Shown piece after piece: positions 49,778 through 50,911 of a stretch of 50,911 nucleotides of DNA. The stretch comes from CAYSNP01 sp964432485 (GTDB taxonomy: Bacteria; Bacillota; Clostridia; Christensenellales; DTU072). Made by a program: the position numbers and the translations under genes. The stretch's first letter is position 1. Every line of letters starts with the position of its first letter. The stretch lies in assembly GCA_964432485.1 (NCBI GenBank), contig CAYSNP010000011.1, positions 1 to 50,911 on the forward strand. Direction: 5' to 3'. The notes under the pieces were generated by a model. That model ran no database searches. It was not told the DNA's origin and saw only the letters and a list, made by a program, of their open reading frames with translations.

Positions 49778-50836
49778 TTATTTCTGTCTTTTATAAAAAG
49801 GTAATTTGCATACCTCTGCTTGTATTTTTGCACCTCTTATCTCAATTTCCGCATTATCTTTATCAAAATCAATGCTAACCCTTGCCATAGCAATTGGGTA
49901 TCCTAAAGTGGGGCTATAAGTACCCGAAGTTACATAACCTATCTCTTTGTTACTCTCAAATACTTTCATGCCCTCTCTTGCAATCCCTTTGCCTACTACT
50001 TTTAGCCCTATTCTTTTATATTGTGGCTCTTTTGTTACCAATGCGCTTTTGCCAATAAAATCTTTGGCATCCGTTTTGATAAACCAGCCTAGGCCAATTT
50101 CGCTTGCAAGGGTATCTTCGCTCATTTCGTGACCATATAAAGGCATCCCTGCTTCTAGCCTAAGAGTATCTCTTGCGCCCAGTCCGCATAAAGTGGGAGA
50201 GCTTTCCATTAGCCTTGAAAAAATATCTTGCGCAAGCGTAGTATCTAAGAATATTTCAAACCCGTCCTCGCCTGTATAACCTGTACGGGAAAGCAAAAGT
50301 TCTTTACCTTTATATATAGCTTTTGTAAAAGAGTAATTATCTTTAGGCAAGGCTTCTGTGCCAAAGAGCCTTTCCATTATACTTAACGCATCTTTACCTT
50401 GCAGGGCAAGCAATGCAGTTGATTCGGTTATATCAATAAACTCTGCTTCGGTGGCAATATGGGCTACAATATGGTCTAAATCTTTTTGATAATTTGCGGC
50501 ATTTGCAACAATCATATATTCCTGAGTGTCCAAACGATAGACCAATATATCGTCAATTACTCCGCCATTATCGTTAAGCATAAGGGTATAGCGTGCCTTG
50601 CCTATGGCAAGAGTGCTCATTACATTGGTGGTAAGGGCTTCTAACGCTTCCAAAGCCTTTTCGCCTTTAATAATAAACTCCGCCATATGGGATACATCAA
50701 ATAATCCTACGCCCGCGCGCACTGCTTTATGCTCTGTAATTATGCTGGAAAATTGAATTGGCATAGCATATCCCGCAAACTCTACCATACGAGCGCCATG
50801 TCCTGCTAATAACTCATAAAAAGGTGTTTTTTTCAT
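49778..50836 (-). CDS. gcvT: Aminomethyltransferase (glycine cleavage T protein)
   Basis: 352 aa. Transfers the methylene group to tetrahydrofolate with release of ammonia. The N-terminal KTPFYELLAGHGARMVEFAGYAMPIQFSS (about 3-31), GLFDVSHMAEFIIKG with the catalytic-region Asp (about 46-60), SRTGYTGEDGFEIF (about 188-201) and LGARDTLRLEAGMPLYGHEM (about 222-241) are intact. I chose ATG 50836 with GGGGAG 6 nt upstream; the upstream extension reads through the promoter. It is the first gene of gcvT-gcvH-gcvPA-gcvPB-ttcA. Confidence 0.95.
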   Translation of the reverse strand: MKKTPFYELLAGHGARMVEFAGYAMPIQFSSIITEHKAVRAGVGLFDVSHMAEFIIKGEKALEALEALTTNVMSTLAIGKARYTLMLNDNGGVIDDILVYRLDTQEYMIVANAANYQKDLDHIVAHIATEAEFIDITESTALLALQGKDALSIMERLFGTEALPKDNYSFTKAIYKGKELLLSRTGYTGEDGFEIFLDTTLAQDIFSRLMESSPTLCGLGARDTLRLEAGMPLYGHEMSEDTLASEIGLGWFIKTDAKDFIGKSALVTKEPQYKRIGLKVVGKGIAREGMKVFESNKEIGYVTSGTYSPTLGYPIAMARVSIDFDKDNAEIEIRGAKIQAEVCKLPFYKRQK

Positions 50837-50867
50837 TGCTACTCCCCAAAAAAAAGCTGGTAAATAA

Positions 50868-50895
50868 AGTATATCACCAAAAATAAAAAAGTCAA
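50868..50895 (-). promoter_or_regulatory. Sigma-A promoter of the glycine cleavage operon
   Basis: Minus strand TTGACT (50895-50890), a 16-bp spacer and TATACT (50873-50868). The predicted start site leaves only about 25 nt before gcvT, which is too short for a glycine riboswitch. Confidence 0.8.
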
Positions 50896-50911
50896 ACATT
50901 TACTTTATCCT

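Overview
The window looks like a piece of chromosome from a low-GC, Gram-positive, Clostridia-type bacterium, probably an uncultured gut lineage. The support is the low GC content, strong AAGGAGG-like ribosome binding sites, sigma-A promoters, lipobox lipoproteins with no outer-membrane machinery, and Firmicutes-type gene order around rpmH-rnpA-yidD-yidC-khpB-mnmE and around decarboxylase-tmk-holB-ricT. I cannot name the species. The similarity to Christensenellales-type metagenome genomes is an impression from memory only.

Layout. (1) 1-6.2 kb: two repeat-built surface lipoproteins (InlB-type repeats, then fibronectin-III-like repeats) followed by a membrane protein with an HELGH zinc-protease motif. 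(2) 6.2-9.1 kb: a degenerate nitrilase-like ORF, an alpha/beta-hydrolase esterase, tRNA-Ser(CGA), a small GtrA-family membrane protein flanked by two inverted copies of a structured hairpin-array repeat, and tRNA-Ala(GGC). (3) 9.3-16.3 kb: a glycerophosphodiesterase lipoprotein, then a tightly packed aromatic amino-acid operon aroQ-aroF-aroB-aroC-pheA-aroA from one sigma-A promoter; aroE, a shikimate kinase and tyrA are not here. (4) 16.3-37.3 kb, minus strand: an AI-2E-family permease and, upstream of it, one operon of about 20 kb encoding two giant lipoproteins (2659 and 3470 aa) and a smaller secreted protein. The giants share an N-terminal module and more than 20 copies of an Ig-like repeat marked by an IDPY-type motif. 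(5) 37.7-41.5 kb: rpmH-rnpA-yidD-yidC-khpB-mnmE. (6) 41.5-45.7 kb, minus strand: dtd, ricT, holB, tmk and an Orn/Lys/Arg-type decarboxylase. (7) 45.7-50.9 kb, minus strand: a 125-bp palindromic element, a TtcA-type tRNA thiolase, and the glycine cleavage operon gcvT-gcvH-gcvPA-gcvPB with its promoter at the right edge.

How it fits together. Housekeeping modules (aromatic biosynthesis, protein insertion and RNase P, tRNA modification, glycine catabolism) are interleaved with lineage-specific surface-protein loci. The giant-lipoprotein operon, with its own promoter and a structured leader of about 160 nt, is the strongest candidate for an undescribed system: about 6,500 residues of cell-surface beta-domain repeats, ending in MBG-like domains and a right-handed beta-helix in the second giant. 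The second notable item is the covarying three-hairpin plus terminator repeat flanking the GtrA gene.
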